Assembly: GCF_018861865.1 (NCBI RefSeq)
Contig: NZ_JAHLDV010000004.1
Location: 62,001-126,000, forward strand
DNA: 64,000 nt
Reading direction: 5' to 3'
Origin: Clostridium frigoris
Lineage (GTDB): Bacteria > Bacillota > Clostridia > Clostridiales > Clostridiaceae
The first letter of the stretch is position 1. Every line of letters starts with the position of its first letter. The notes under the pieces are model-generated. The model was not told the origin of the DNA, searched no databases, and saw only the letters and a list, made by a program, of their open reading frames with translations. A program made the position numbers and the translations under genes. Below, in pieces: positions 35,500-44,956 of the stretch.

Positions 35500-35943
35500 T
35501 TAAGTAGTGAAATAGCGTGCTGTTGGATTATAAAAGCAATGCTTAGCAACGGAAACTTGAAATGTACCACTACCATTGAATGGGAATTCATATGGACAAC
35601 CAGGCAGAAATGGATTAAAATACCATAAAGACTCACCTGTTGTATATAATCTATGTCCAGATAAAGCCCAGTCAGCAATATCATAATGTATTTGCTCTGG
35701 TGGACTAGACCAAATTGTTTGAGGATTAGCCATGCCACCAAGTACAGAAGATACACAATCAAATTGTCCTGTTTGAAAAATAACTTTTCTTAAATCGCCT
35801 TGACCTATTCTAAGATATTCACCATCGGCTACATTAACTCTGTTCATAATTACAGAGGCAACAGCTTTCATTCCATTTTCTCCCTCCCCACCAGCTTCAC
35901 ATTTTATTATTCTAGCCAATAATTCTCTAGCACTGTAAGCCAT
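35500..35943 (-). CDS. cwlJ: CwlJ/SleB-type spore cortex-lytic hydrolase
   Basis: A 147-residue Hydrolase_2-family enzyme that cleaves muramic-delta-lactam-containing cortex peptidoglycan during germination. The catalytic Glu lies in IIKCEAGGEGENGMKAVA, and the family segments VIMNRVN, VIFQTGQFDCV and SLWYFNPF are present. There is no signal peptide or SleB-type peptidoglycan-binding domain, so it is CwlJ-like and probably delivered from the mother cell with GerQ. A GAGGAG ribosome site is ten bases before the ATG. First gene of the cwlJ-gerQ pair; likely a sporulation promoter, although no clear sigma-E box was found. Confidence 0.88.
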   Translation of the reverse strand: MAYSARELLARIIKCEAGGEGENGMKAVASVIMNRVNVADGEYLRIGQGDLRKVIFQTGQFDCVSSVLGGMANPQTIWSSPPEQIHYDIADWALSGHRLYTTGESLWYFNPFLPGCPYEFPFNGSGTFQVSVAKHCFYNPTARYFTT

Positions 35944-36138
35944 CTTTAGTCATCTCCTCAATTCGTTTTACAGTATTATTATATTCATAATGTTAATAAT
36001 GGTACTTAAAAAATGAAAAAAACATTGTTGTAAATTTAGTAATATTATCAATAATATTATCTATAATATATGGTAAATTTATTGGAAGTTTGGTACAATT
36101 GCATTGTATTTGTAATCTTATTTTAAAGACAATATTAT

Positions 36139-36155
36139 TTGTGATAAAATCACAA
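36139..36155. promoter_or_regulatory. operator-like palindrome before the kinase gene
   Basis: Perfect inverted repeat TTGTGAT-AAA-ATCACAA. It resembles Crp/Fnr or Rex sites but the half-site spacing is one base shorter than either consensus. It sits 25 bases before the ATG of the kinase gene. Confidence 0.45.
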
Positions 36156-36179
36156 TAGCAAATATACAAGAGGTGGGTT

Positions 36180-37334
36180 ATGTTAAACAGTGGTGATATA
36201 TTAGATAATAAATATGAGGTAATTAGAACACTAGGAAAAGGTGGAATGGGTGTTGTTTATTTATGTAAAAATACAAGCCTTGGCAATCTTTGGGCTATAA
36301 AAGAAGTAATACAAGGTAAAAAAAATATAGATATTTTAACGGAAGCTAATATTTTGAAAAATTTAAATCATCCAGGTATTCGGAAAATAATTGATATATT
36401 TTATGCAAATAACAATTTATATATGGTTCAGGACTATGTAGATGGACAAACCTTAAAGGAATATGTTAATGCAAATGGTAGAATACAAACAGAAAAAATA
36501 TGTAAGATAGTATCTGATTTATGTGATATTATAGGTTATTTACATAATCAAAATCCTATCATCATATATAGAGATATAAAACCGTCTAATATAATGATAA
36601 TGACAAGTGGAAAAGTTGTGTTAATAGATTTTGGTATTTCTAAAGTTTATAAGACAGATATGTCACAGGATATAGATATGATATGCGCGGGATCTAGTGG
36701 GTATGCAGCTCCAGAGCAATATGGTTCAGGAAAATGTTGTATGCAAACAGATATATATGGAATTGGAATGTTAATATACTTTATGATGAAAGGGAGGACT
36801 CCGTATACAGGCATAGAGCCTCTTTTGGACGAAAACTATGGAACGGAAATTAATGACGAGTTAAAAAAAATAACACAAAGGTGTGTTAAAATTGATATTA
36901 ATGAGAGATATGCTCTAGTTGAAGACTTGAAAGAAGCTATTTTACAAATATCACCAGAGGATGAATATGAAAAATTAGAGAACCTAAATGATCTTAATAT
37001 CAGTAAAAATGTCATTACTAAAAAAGTTAATATTAAAATTATAAATAAATCTATGTATGAGAGTTCTATTAGAGTATTTTTTTGCTTTACATTTGTAATT
37101 ATAGCAAGTATTTATATTTTGTATGGGAATAAAAAAGAAAGTACAATTGTGAATACGGTAGATAGAAATGGAATAATTAGTCCTATAGTAGGGTCATCAA
37201 ATATAGAAGAAAATGCTATAAAGAAATTTATAAAGAAACCGACGACGAAAATTATTGTAGTTCCGATAAAAGGAGTGTCTAGATCAATAACCGAGCGTGG
37301 CAGCAAGGCGTTAAAAAAGAATATACCATTTTAG
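36180..37334 (+). CDS. membrane-anchored Ser/Thr protein kinase
   Basis: A 384-residue Hanks-type kinase. The glycine loop is LGKGGMGVVYLCK, the catalytic Lys is Lys41 (WAIKEV), the catalytic loop YRDIKPSNIM has Asp132, and the DFG motif is IDFGISK. The activation segment contains GSSGYAAPEQYG. A single membrane helix at about 300-320 is followed by an outer part of only about 60 residues, without PASTA repeats. So it is not PrkC, and it has little room for a sensor domain. The HRD His is Tyr (YRD), which occurs in active kinases. The ribosome site is AGAGGTGGG. Targets are unknown; it lies divergently next to germination genes. Confidence 0.88.
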   Translation: MLNSGDILDNKYEVIRTLGKGGMGVVYLCKNTSLGNLWAIKEVIQGKKNIDILTEANILKNLNHPGIRKIIDIFYANNNLYMVQDYVDGQTLKEYVNANGRIQTEKICKIVSDLCDIIGYLHNQNPIIIYRDIKPSNIMIMTSGKVVLIDFGISKVYKTDMSQDIDMICAGSSGYAAPEQYGSGKCCMQTDIYGIGMLIYFMMKGRTPYTGIEPLLDENYGTEINDELKKITQRCVKIDINERYALVEDLKEAILQISPEDEYEKLENLNDLNISKNVITKKVNIKIINKSMYESSIRVFFCFTFVIIASIYILYGNKKESTIVNTVDRNGIISPIVGSSNIEENAIKKFIKKPTTKIIVVPIKGVSRSITERGSKALKKNIPF

Positions 37335-37358
37335 TAAAGTCGTATTAAGTAAAATTAA

Positions 37359-37387
37359 TTGACAATTATGGGATTATCTTGTATAAT
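37359..37387 (+). promoter_or_regulatory. sigma-A promoter of the NlpC/P60 gene
   Basis: TTGACA (37359-37364), 17-base spacer, TATAAT (37382-37387): exact consensus. The leader to the ATG is about 120 bases and holds no clear structure. Confidence 0.88.
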
Positions 37388-37516
37388 CTCTAATAATGGT
37401 TTCGATTGCATAATCTGTTATTGAGATTTGTCATAATATAATGCTATAATAATATTATTGAAAAATAATACGAAAAATTATGATGATTTTAAAACAATTA
37501 ATGTGGGGGAATAATT

Positions 37517-38608
37517 ATGAGAAAAAGAATATTACAATTACTTATATCAATTGGGTTAACTATGTCGGTAAGTATGTCAACAATAGCGGCACCATTATCA
37601 CAGCAAAAGGATTCATATGGTATAGCACAGAAGAATTCTGACAAATTAGAGATATCTATTGAGACTCTAGATTTCAATATTGAAAATATATACTCTGGAA
37701 TTGACAAAGCAAAATATGATATCATTAATACACAAAAGAAAATAGATCAAACTACGAAAGATATATTAGTTGCACAAAACAATATAAAAGGTGAAGAAAC
37801 CCTATTTAATGATCGAATGAGAGTCATGTATATGAATGGTGCAGAAAGCTACGTAGAAATATTACTTGATTCAAATGGAGTAGGAGACTTTATCTCAAGA
37901 GTAGAGAATATAAAAAATATTGTAGAGTATGATAACAAAATTATTAAGGAATTAAACGATAAAAAAGAAGCTATTGAGGCGACAAAAAAAGTTCTAAGTA
38001 ATAATAAGATAAAAGTTCTAGCTTTAAAGGTTGACAATGAAAATAAATTGGACAAGCTTAGTGCAGAGAAAAAAGTACAAACCAAGTTAATTGTTGAATC
38101 TAAAAAGCAGCAGGAATTACATAAGAATGGATTAGCGCAAACTTCTAAATATGAGGTTGCAATGAATACGCAAAGTGTTAAACAGATTACTCCATCAAGA
38201 GGTAATTTGGTAAGAGATATCGTGAAGACCGAACCTAGTAATAAAGAAAGTACATCAACTAGTTCAAATGCGATAATAGCATATGCTAAAACATTCTTAG
38301 GAACTCCATATGCATGGGGAGCTAATGGTCCCAATACATTTGATTGTTCAGGTTTTACTAAATATGTGTATGCTCATTTTGGAATTGGTATGGGTAGGAC
38401 TACATATGATCAGATAACTCAAGGTAAATATGTTTCTAGAGAAAATTTACAAGCAGGAGATTTAGTCTTTTTTGGAACAGGAAGTCCTCATCATGTTGGT
38501 ATTTATGTGGGAAATGGTTCATATATACATGCACCTCAAACAGGTGATGTAGTAAAAATATCACAGATGACAAGAAACGATTATATGTCAGCAAGAAGAT
38601 TTAAATAA
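37517..38608 (+). CDS. secreted NlpC/P60 peptidoglycan hydrolase with coiled-coil domain
   Basis: A 363-residue secreted endopeptidase. Signal peptide of about 26 residues ending in TIAA. A long coiled-coil region (about 30-210) of the PcsB/CwlO type includes EETLFNDRMRVMYMNG. A linker rich in Ser/Thr/Asn follows, then the NlpC/P60 domain (about 250-363) with catalytic Cys in FDCSGFTKYV, His in SPHHVGIYVGNG and the third polar residue in YIHAPQTGD. It probably cleaves D-Glu-meso-diaminopimelate stem-peptide bonds during growth and division. The coiled coil suggests control by a partner such as FtsEX. Confidence 0.9.
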   Translation: MRKRILQLLISIGLTMSVSMSTIAAPLSQQKDSYGIAQKNSDKLEISIETLDFNIENIYSGIDKAKYDIINTQKKIDQTTKDILVAQNNIKGEETLFNDRMRVMYMNGAESYVEILLDSNGVGDFISRVENIKNIVEYDNKIIKELNDKKEAIEATKKVLSNNKIKVLALKVDNENKLDKLSAEKKVQTKLIVESKKQQELHKNGLAQTSKYEVAMNTQSVKQITPSRGNLVRDIVKTEPSNKESTSTSSNAIIAYAKTFLGTPYAWGANGPNTFDCSGFTKYVYAHFGIGMGRTTYDQITQGKYVSRENLQAGDLVFFGTGSPHHVGIYVGNGSYIHAPQTGDVVKISQMTRNDYMSARRFK

Positions 38609-38644
38609 GAAACCGTACAATAATAACAAAATGAATAGATAAAT

Positions 38645-39739
38645 TTATTTTTTTCTGTAATTAGCAAGAAGAAGGTCAACCATCGCACTATAGCTTTTTA
38701 TGCCAGATCTCTGACTTGCAGATTTAAGATAAGTGTCATTGATTTCTTTACTAATTTTTTCAATACGACCGGAATAACTTTCCCAAAAGTTTTCATTATA
38801 TATCATATCATTAAGCACACCTTTACTACAAAATGAAAACAGTTCCTTATATTTTTGAGGATCATATTGTCTTAATGAGTTAAGTGAATATGTTAATGCT
38901 GCAAGTGTACCAGAATATTTAAAATTTATATCAGGATTATTTATGCAGGCTATATAAGCAATAAAGTTTGCTTCATCTTCCTTTGCAAATCCTATTTGAT
39001 GAGCCATCTCATGAGAAGTCGTAAAAGGCAGATATGAATCAGGTTCTGACATATTAATATTTGCTTCACTTGTAAAGGGGAAATAAAAACCTGTAATTCC
39101 TGTATAACACATTGGATGTGAGAGTAATATGCCTTTAGGTATTCCATAAGTCCCTTTTAATATTACGTATTGTAATGAGGCTTTATCATACCCTAGGTGA
39201 GCATTTTCTAAAATAACTTTTTTGTTATAGGGCAGTTTCATTACACCATTTTTATTTTGACTTATTTTCTCCCTTAAGTCATTTGAACTAGTTATAAGGT
39301 CTTCACATAGATGCGCAAGTTCATTTGTTGTTGAATTATGAACATTTAATTTGAGTGTTTTGGCTAGTGGAAGCCTTTGATAGTTAAAACCCCATAAAAG
39401 TTGAAATGAAAAATATATTAGTCCTGATGCAGCAAGTGTATTTAATAACAAATTTTTTATAATCTTTCTTCTTTTAGTTTTATGTTTTAATACATTAAAA
39501 ATTGTTTTAGAAATATACCATAATACAAACGTTGAAAAAGATACAATTATATATTCCGCAAGAGAAAATGGTAGATATCTTGTAATTGAACTTAAAATAG
39601 TAGTGATTATTTCGTACAAAAATAAAGAATAGTATTTTTCTGTAATATTAGGAAATATTCTTGATAGCTGAGTAAGTAGAATACCTAAGGGTAAAAGAGA
39701 AATCAAAAAGAACTGTTTTTTAGTTAACGACTTCTTCAC
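38645..39739 (-). CDS. DUF3810 family membrane protein with HExxH motif
   Basis: A 364-residue protein with three hydrophobic segments in the first 125 residues, then a soluble domain. The zinc-protease-like motif is TTSHEMAHQIGF, followed by KEDEANFIAYIAC, where a Glu could be the third metal ligand. This fits the DUF3810 family of putative membrane metalloproteases; the substrate is unknown. It converges on the NlpC/P60 gene with only 36 bases between stops. Confidence 0.8.
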   Translation of the reverse strand: MKKSLTKKQFFLISLLPLGILLTQLSRIFPNITEKYYSLFLYEIITTILSSITRYLPFSLAEYIIVSFSTFVLWYISKTIFNVLKHKTKRRKIIKNLLLNTLAASGLIYFSFQLLWGFNYQRLPLAKTLKLNVHNSTTNELAHLCEDLITSSNDLREKISQNKNGVMKLPYNKKVILENAHLGYDKASLQYVILKGTYGIPKGILLSHPMCYTGITGFYFPFTSEANINMSEPDSYLPFTTSHEMAHQIGFAKEDEANFIAYIACINNPDINFKYSGTLAALTYSLNSLRQYDPQKYKELFSFCSKGVLNDMIYNENFWESYSGRIEKISKEINDTYLKSASQRSGIKSYSAMVDLLLANYRKK

Positions 39740-39815
39740 AAAAATACCTCCTCCTTAATATATTTATAATGCCCTTTTTTAAATAAATATATTAAATATA
39801 ATTTATTATAAATAA

Positions 39816-39850
39816 AGCTCCATGTAAAAATTTTACTTGAAGCTTTTTAT
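39816..39850 (-). terminator. terminator of mscL
   Basis: Imperfect stem, arms AAAGCTCCATGTAAAA and TTTTACTTGAAGCTTT with two mismatches. A T-rich stretch follows on the minus strand. Confidence 0.6.
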
Positions 39851-39854
39851 ATAA

Positions 39855-40247
39855 CTATTTTTCCTTCAATAAATCTCTGATTTCACATAACAATATTTCC
39901 TCGTTGGAGGGACCCTTTACAATTATTTTTTCAGCTTTATTTTTTTGAACTGATTGTATAACTTTTATAAAAATAAAAAGTGAAAATGCAATTATTAAAA
40001 AGTTTATTACGGATTGAATAAATAATCCATAATTAATTGATACAGATACTCCACCAGATATGGATGAGGGTATATTATATTTTAAACTAGAAACATTAAT
40101 TCCACCTATTATTATACCAAGTATAGGAGTTATAAGGTCATTAACTAAAGAAGCAACTATTTTAGAAAATGCACCGCCAATAACAACGGCTAATGCTAAA
40201 TCTAAAACATTTCCTTTAAGAGCGAATTCTTTAAATCCTTTAAACAT
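39855..40247 (-). CDS. mscL: large-conductance mechanosensitive channel
   Basis: A homopentameric tension-gated channel that releases solutes on osmotic downshock. It has 130 residues: N-terminal amphipathic helix MFKGFKEFALKGNVLDLALA, TM1 with the gate-forming VVIGGAFSKIV, a periplasmic loop, TM2 (about 73-95) and a charged C-terminal helix. The start at 40247 matches the family N-terminus. The nearest ribosome site, GGAAGGG, is about 12 bases away, so initiation may be inefficient; an in-frame ATG 12 codons upstream lacks one altogether. Confidence 0.95.
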   Translation of the reverse strand: MFKGFKEFALKGNVLDLALAVVIGGAFSKIVASLVNDLITPILGIIIGGINVSSLKYNIPSSISGGVSVSINYGLFIQSVINFLIIAFSLFIFIKVIQSVQKNKAEKIIVKGPSNEEILLCEIRDLLKEK

Positions 40248-40315
40248 ATATGTAACACGCCCTTCCAAAGTATGTTTAAGCAAGATATATTATTATATTT
40301 AATATATTAACTATA

Positions 40316-40639
40316 CTATTTAGTTATATCGTATTTCCAAGAAGATATCCCGCGACTTAAATGGTATATATTTTTGAAATCATTGTCTATTAATGTATCT
40401 ACGGCTATTGGGCTTCTTCTACCAGATTCGCAATAAACAAGTACTTTCTTTTCTTTATATTTATCAAGTTCATCCATCATTGACATAAGAACTTGAACTG
40501 GAACAAGCTTTGCTCCTTTAATATGACCATTATCATATTCCTCTTTACTTCTTACATCTAAAATAACAAATTCTTTGTCGTCTTTTATAAGATTATACGC
40601 CTCTTTTGCATTTACATTTTTAACATTTGAATCAAACAT
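40316..40639 (-). CDS. rhodanese-like sulfurtransferase
   Basis: A 107-residue single-domain rhodanese. Signature segments are FVILDVRSKEEYDNGHIKGA and the active-site loop VLVYCESGRRS with the catalytic Cys. The loop CESGRR fits persulfide transfer rather than phosphatase activity. A strong ribosome site (GAGGAGG) is nine bases before the ATG. Physiological sulfur donor and acceptor are unknown. Confidence 0.9.
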   Translation of the reverse strand: MFDSNVKNVNAKEAYNLIKDDKEFVILDVRSKEEYDNGHIKGAKLVPVQVLMSMMDELDKYKEKKVLVYCESGRRSPIAVDTLIDNDFKNIYHLSRGISSWKYDITK

Positions 40640-40763
40640 AATTTATGCCTCCTCTTGAAGAAAATCTATAACCTTATTATATCATCTCATAGATAGTAAA
40701 AGATAATAAATATAAGAATCAGTAAATAAAAAGGTTAGCCGTTTTATGAACTAGTGTAAAAAT

Positions 40764-41864
40764 TTATTTAGTTATACTTGTAGTAGATGAACTTCTGCTT
40801 TTAATCTCTGCTAAAATAAAAACACCTAAAGGTATTATAACTTCAAAAACAAGAGAATAATATGGGTATACATTAAAAGCCCAAAATGACATTTCCATGG
40901 TACTTTTGTATAGAATAAAAGAGAAGCTTAACATCAAAAGAGCTACAGGGGTTGCAGTAAATTTGTAATCATTAAATCCGAAAACCTTTGAAATTCCATT
41001 ACAAACTGCAAAAGTACATATGCTTACTTTAACAAAAACACAGATTAAAAATGCAATAACCACTAAAATTTCAAGTCTTTGAAGCATGGGTCCCAGGTGA
41101 ATAAGACTTACTATCATGGTAGTAGGAAAATATATCCTAGATATGGCCTCACTCCCTAATACTATAATATTTCTTAAGGTTGCTAAAAATATAATTCCGC
41201 CACCTATGAGTAAGCCTACTATAAATGTTTTATTGTAATTTTTAATTTTAGATACATTTGAAAAAACCATTGTAAAAACTACTGTTTCACCAAAGGGAAA
41301 ACTAAAACTTGATAAAGTACCGTTTAGAAGTGGTGCTAGACCATTATTTAGGATTGGCTTTAATTTATTAATATCCATGTCGGATATTAAAAATACAGTT
41401 AAAAATATAGATATTATCATTACAATCCAAATAAAAAACTCAGACCATCTTCCTAAAACTTCAATACCAGCTTTTAGACACCATATAAGTAGCATAGTTA
41501 AAAAAAGCATAGGTACTACCACTGGAGTGTTAGCAAATATTAAAATATTAGTAAATTCTGATATGTTTCTAAGTACTAAGGCTCCAACATGAAAGGCGAA
41601 CCATATCATTAATAGGCTTATAATTTTACCAGCGAATTTCCCCATGACAATTTGAAGAATATCAAATAAATCTTTTCCTGGATATAAAGATAAAATCCTA
41701 GAAAACATAAGTAATAGTATAATAGAACATGAAATAGCAATAATTACTGCAATCCAGGCATCTTGTTTTGCAGCACCTCCAGATCCTATTAAAAAGGTAC
41801 TTCCTATTATAAAAAGCGTTACAAGTATAATACCTTGCCTCTCAGATATAATTTCATTTTTCAT
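40764..41864 (-). CDS. gerAB: germinant receptor subunit B (GerAB-type permease)
   Basis: The membrane subunit of the spore germinant receptor, related to amino acid/polyamine/organocation transporters and thought to bind the germinant. It has 366 residues with ten hydrophobic segments and the family opening SERQGIILVTLFIIGSTFL. The ribosome site AGGAGG lies six bases before the ATG. It is the last gene of the operon gerAA-gerAC-small subunit-gerAB, 45 bases after the small gene. Confidence 0.9.
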   Translation of the reverse strand: MKNEIISERQGIILVTLFIIGSTFLIGSGGAAKQDAWIAVIIAISCSIILLLMFSRILSLYPGKDLFDILQIVMGKFAGKIISLLMIWFAFHVGALVLRNISEFTNILIFANTPVVVPMLFLTMLLIWCLKAGIEVLGRWSEFFIWIVMIISIFLTVFLISDMDINKLKPILNNGLAPLLNGTLSSFSFPFGETVVFTMVFSNVSKIKNYNKTFIVGLLIGGGIIFLATLRNIIVLGSEAISRIYFPTTMIVSLIHLGPMLQRLEILVVIAFLICVFVKVSICTFAVCNGISKVFGFNDYKFTATPVALLMLSFSFILYKSTMEMSFWAFNVYPYYSLVFEVIIPLGVFILAEIKSRSSSTTSITK

Positions 41865-41909
41865 TTAAACCTCCTACAGTATTTGCTGAGATTATAAATA
41901 GTAAAAATA

Positions 41910-42125
41910 TTAGTCGCTTTTACCAAATATTGAAACTACAATGTCTTTAATTGTATTGGATGGACTTGGTATCTGAACGCCTAAAGATAGTAGAATACTA
42001 ATTGTCATTGAAAATATAATCAAAGAAAAATAAAAGATTGTTTTGCCATTATTTTTTTCTTTTAATAGTGAAGTACCCTCAAAAAACATTACTATGATAT
42101 ATAAGATTATTATAAGTAAAAACAT
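41910..42125 (-). CDS. small two-helix membrane protein, putative germinant receptor D subunit
   Basis: A 71-residue protein with two hydrophobic segments (about 1-16 and 30-49) joined by a short charged loop (LLKEKNNGKT) and a hydrophilic tail. It has its own ribosome site (GAAGGAG) and lies between gerAC and gerAB with gaps of 18 and 45 bases. Some Bacillus ger operons encode a fourth small two-TM D protein that modulates receptor function. Size, topology and place fit that class; sequence homology cannot be judged here. Confidence 0.7.
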   Translation of the reverse strand: MFLLIIILYIIVMFFEGTSLLKEKNNGKTIFYFSLIIFSMTISILLSLGVQIPSPSNTIKDIVVSIFGKSD

Positions 42126-42143
42126 TTATATATTCTCCTTCAA

Positions 42144-43298
42144 TTATTTGCCTATATAAATAGGCTTTATTGTTTTATTACTTCCCTTTATTTCTACGTG
42201 TACATTAACTACAGTCTTTATGTCCTTGAAAATATCTTTTCCGTTTTTATTGTAATCTTTAATGATTTTTGGCTTTTCTTCATTAAATTTTTCTCCGAAG
42301 CCTAGAACATCGCTGTCATAATTATTTTGTAATTTACTAATTAAATTTTTTATCTGAGACCCAATATTTTTTTCTGCTTCATGCTGAAGTGTTTCTAAGT
42401 TTTCTTCTTTCATGAAATCGTTAGTCCCTTGGATTTCATGAATACTTAGAGTGGGGTAAACATCTATTATCATTGATACTGATCCATTGTTATAAATTGG
42501 GGTTAGTTTAGTTCTATTATCATTTAGTTCTAAGGTTACGTTGGTGTTTGAGCCTGAAACATTTACTAAAGTAATTAATGCTTGTTTTATTTTATTTTTA
42601 ATCATAAGCATATATAGGGTTTCGTTTCCATCTATGTACCCAACAAGCTTATCTGATTTAAAAATAGCACAACCTTCTACAAGGGGGAGAATATTACCAT
42701 CACTAAGTTTATTTTTAACTGTAGTTACTGCTTCGGACTTCCCGGGGGATGATAATCCATCTACAAATGACCATACCATTGAATTAGTAAATTTAGAAAG
42801 AATACTCCAAGAATTCATGGTATCATCAAGATGAAAGGAAGTTACTTCATTAATCTTAACCTTAGTCTTTAAAATTTCAGAAGCCGTATTACCTTTTGCT
42901 ATTAATAGCCACATATCTGGTCTAACAAAGTTGGATCTATTAGTCCAATCAATTGCAGGAATTATACCCCCTCTTGCTATGGAATCACTTATTATTATAA
43001 CTTTAGAATCACTCCAAAAAAGTCTTAATCCAGTCTTTTCTATCGTATCTCTAACTGCACTAAATACACTGTCACCTTCAGTCGTGAAAATCTGAGAACT
43101 AATGATTGAGGATACCCCTTGAGCTTGCGTGGTTATAACTTCTGTAGTCAGTATATATTTATTTGTTACCATATTTTTATCTAATGCCATACCAGCTACT
43201 ATTGCTAATGTATCTATCTCTCTATAGTTCCAGCATCCACATAATATAATAGGGCATATAAGTATTATAAAAATTATATATGATATTTTTTTTTTCAT
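42144..43298 (-). CDS. gerAC: germinant receptor subunit C (GerAC-type lipoprotein)
   Basis: The lipoprotein subunit of the receptor, exposed on the outer face of the spore inner membrane. It has 384 residues. A signal peptide ends in lipobox LCGC (Cys about 22), followed directly by WNYREIDTLAIVAGMALDK, the classic GerAC start. The three-domain extracytoplasmic part extends to the C-terminus. It begins 14 bases after gerAA. Confidence 0.92.
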   Translation of the reverse strand: MKKKISYIIFIILICPIILCGCWNYREIDTLAIVAGMALDKNMVTNKYILTTEVITTQAQGVSSIISSQIFTTEGDSVFSAVRDTIEKTGLRLFWSDSKVIIISDSIARGGIIPAIDWTNRSNFVRPDMWLLIAKGNTASEILKTKVKINEVTSFHLDDTMNSWSILSKFTNSMVWSFVDGLSSPGKSEAVTTVKNKLSDGNILPLVEGCAIFKSDKLVGYIDGNETLYMLMIKNKIKQALITLVNVSGSNTNVTLELNDNRTKLTPIYNNGSVSMIIDVYPTLSIHEIQGTNDFMKEENLETLQHEAEKNIGSQIKNLISKLQNNYDSDVLGFGEKFNEEKPKIIKDYNKNGKDIFKDIKTVVNVHVEIKGSNKTIKPIYIGK

Positions 43299-43312
43299 TT
43301 AAATGCCCTCTT

Positions 43313-44794
43313 TCATCGTTTTTTCATACGTTTTTTATTTTTCGTAAACATCTTTGGTCTTAAATACATATTCCACCAGGGAGCCCTAATTATCGTGTCT
43401 TTTACATCTTGAGTTGAAAATGAAGGAACATTAGTCATATAAGGTATACCAAAGGAACGTATTGACATCATATGAAAAACTAATCCCATTACTCCAAAGA
43501 TGTAGCCATATAAACCTAGGAAGGAAGATAACAATAAGAAAATTATACGGATCTCAACTATTCCCAAAACTTGAGGTAACATAAGACTCGCAATTCCAGT
43601 TATAGCAGTAATTATTACTACAGGGGCACTTACTAGTCTTGCGTTAACAGCAGCATCACCAAGAACTAGGGTGCCTACTATAGTAATTGCTCCACCAATA
43701 TATTTAGGCATTCTAAGACCTGCTTCTTTAAGTATTTCGAAAGTTATCATCATAATCATAGTCTCTACAATTGAAGGAAAAGGAGCTCCTTTTCTTGCAG
43801 AATATATGCTTATAAGAAGTGGAGTTGGAATAAGTTCTTGATGGAAGGTTACAAGTGCAACATATATGGCTGAAACACTAGTACCAATAAAAAAACATAA
43901 CCATCGCAGGAATCTGACAAATGATGAAAATAAAAAATTATCATAATAGTCTTCGTTGCTTTGAAAAACTTCAACGAAAATACTTGGAAGAGTTAAAACA
44001 ACAGGACTACCATCGCAGATAACTGCAAATTTCCCCTCGAGAAGTTTACCTGCTACCACATCAGGCCTTTCTGTATTAATGATAGTCCTAAAGGGAGAAT
44101 AGGGAGCATCTTTAATAATTTCTTCTATATAACCAGAATCTAAAATTCCATCAATATCAACATTATTAAGCCGTGTCATTAGTTCTTGATGTATGGGTTC
44201 TTGTGCTATTCCTTCGATATAACATACACATATTTGAGTTTTAGTTTGTTTACCAATTCTCATAAATTCAAATTTCAAGTTAGGATTAATAATACGCCGC
44301 CTAATAAGTGTAAGGTTTAAATTAAGAGATTCTGTAAAGCCTTCACGTGGCCCCCTAACTATAGTTTCTGATTGGGGTTCTGAAATTGCTCTTGTTTGCC
44401 ATCCAATAGTATTTATAGAAAGTACTTTACTTAAACCATCTATGAAAAGTACAGTTTTTCCATAAATTATTCCATTAACAATATCATCAATAGAAGTAGT
44501 TTCTTTATTGTCTGCGGTTAAAAGTACCTTTTTTATTAAAATATCAATGATGTTATTATTGTTAATACCAGATATATCACTTAAAAAAAGTGGTTTTATA
44601 ATATCCTCATTAATTGCTTGTAAATTTGCCATACCATCAATGTATATAAGCATGCACTTGATGCTAGTAGGTTTTTCAATCAGTAACTCTCTATATACGA
44701 CTGTTGTATCATTAGTAAAAATATTTTTTATTATATTAACATTTTTATCTAATGATTGTGTTAGTTTTACATCTGAAAAGTCATTTGTATTCAT
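43313..44794 (-). CDS. gerAA: germinant receptor subunit A (GerAA-type)
   Basis: A 493-residue receptor subunit: a cytoplasmic N-terminal domain of about 260 residues (with IIKNIFTNDTTVVYRELLI and PREGFTESLNLNLTLIRRRI), then a membrane part of about five helices containing SARKGAPFPSIVETMIMM and a basic C-terminus (MFTKNKKRMKKR). The first is the SpoVAF/GerA family signature. First gene of the operon; forespore-specific expression is expected, but I could not find a clear sigma-G promoter. Confidence 0.93.
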   Translation of the reverse strand: MNTNDFSDVKLTQSLDKNVNIIKNIFTNDTTVVYRELLIEKPTSIKCMLIYIDGMANLQAINEDIIKPLFLSDISGINNNNIIDILIKKVLLTADNKETTSIDDIVNGIIYGKTVLFIDGLSKVLSINTIGWQTRAISEPQSETIVRGPREGFTESLNLNLTLIRRRIINPNLKFEFMRIGKQTKTQICVCYIEGIAQEPIHQELMTRLNNVDIDGILDSGYIEEIIKDAPYSPFRTIINTERPDVVAGKLLEGKFAVICDGSPVVLTLPSIFVEVFQSNEDYYDNFLFSSFVRFLRWLCFFIGTSVSAIYVALVTFHQELIPTPLLISIYSARKGAPFPSIVETMIMMITFEILKEAGLRMPKYIGGAITIVGTLVLGDAAVNARLVSAPVVIITAITGIASLMLPQVLGIVEIRIIFLLLSSFLGLYGYIFGVMGLVFHMMSIRSFGIPYMTNVPSFSTQDVKDTIIRAPWWNMYLRPKMFTKNKKRMKKR

Positions 44795-44956
44795 AAATTA
44801 AACATCCTTTATATTATATTAATTTACATCATAAATATATTTTATCCAAGTTATAACGATTTTACTCATATAGTATAATAGTTAAAATTTATTCATTAAA
44901 ATAGATTTAGTTAATATACTTAATAATGAAAATTAATTTTAGGAGGTAGCTTATGT

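Noticed and set aside
35496-35762. Second minus-strand frame inside the cwlJ gene
   Set aside because: It is a shifted frame of cwlJ; only the cwlJ frame carries the hydrolase motifs.
37849-38334. Antisense open frame of 161 codons opposite the NlpC/P60 gene
   Set aside because: Shadow of the coiled-coil coding region; no ribosome site.
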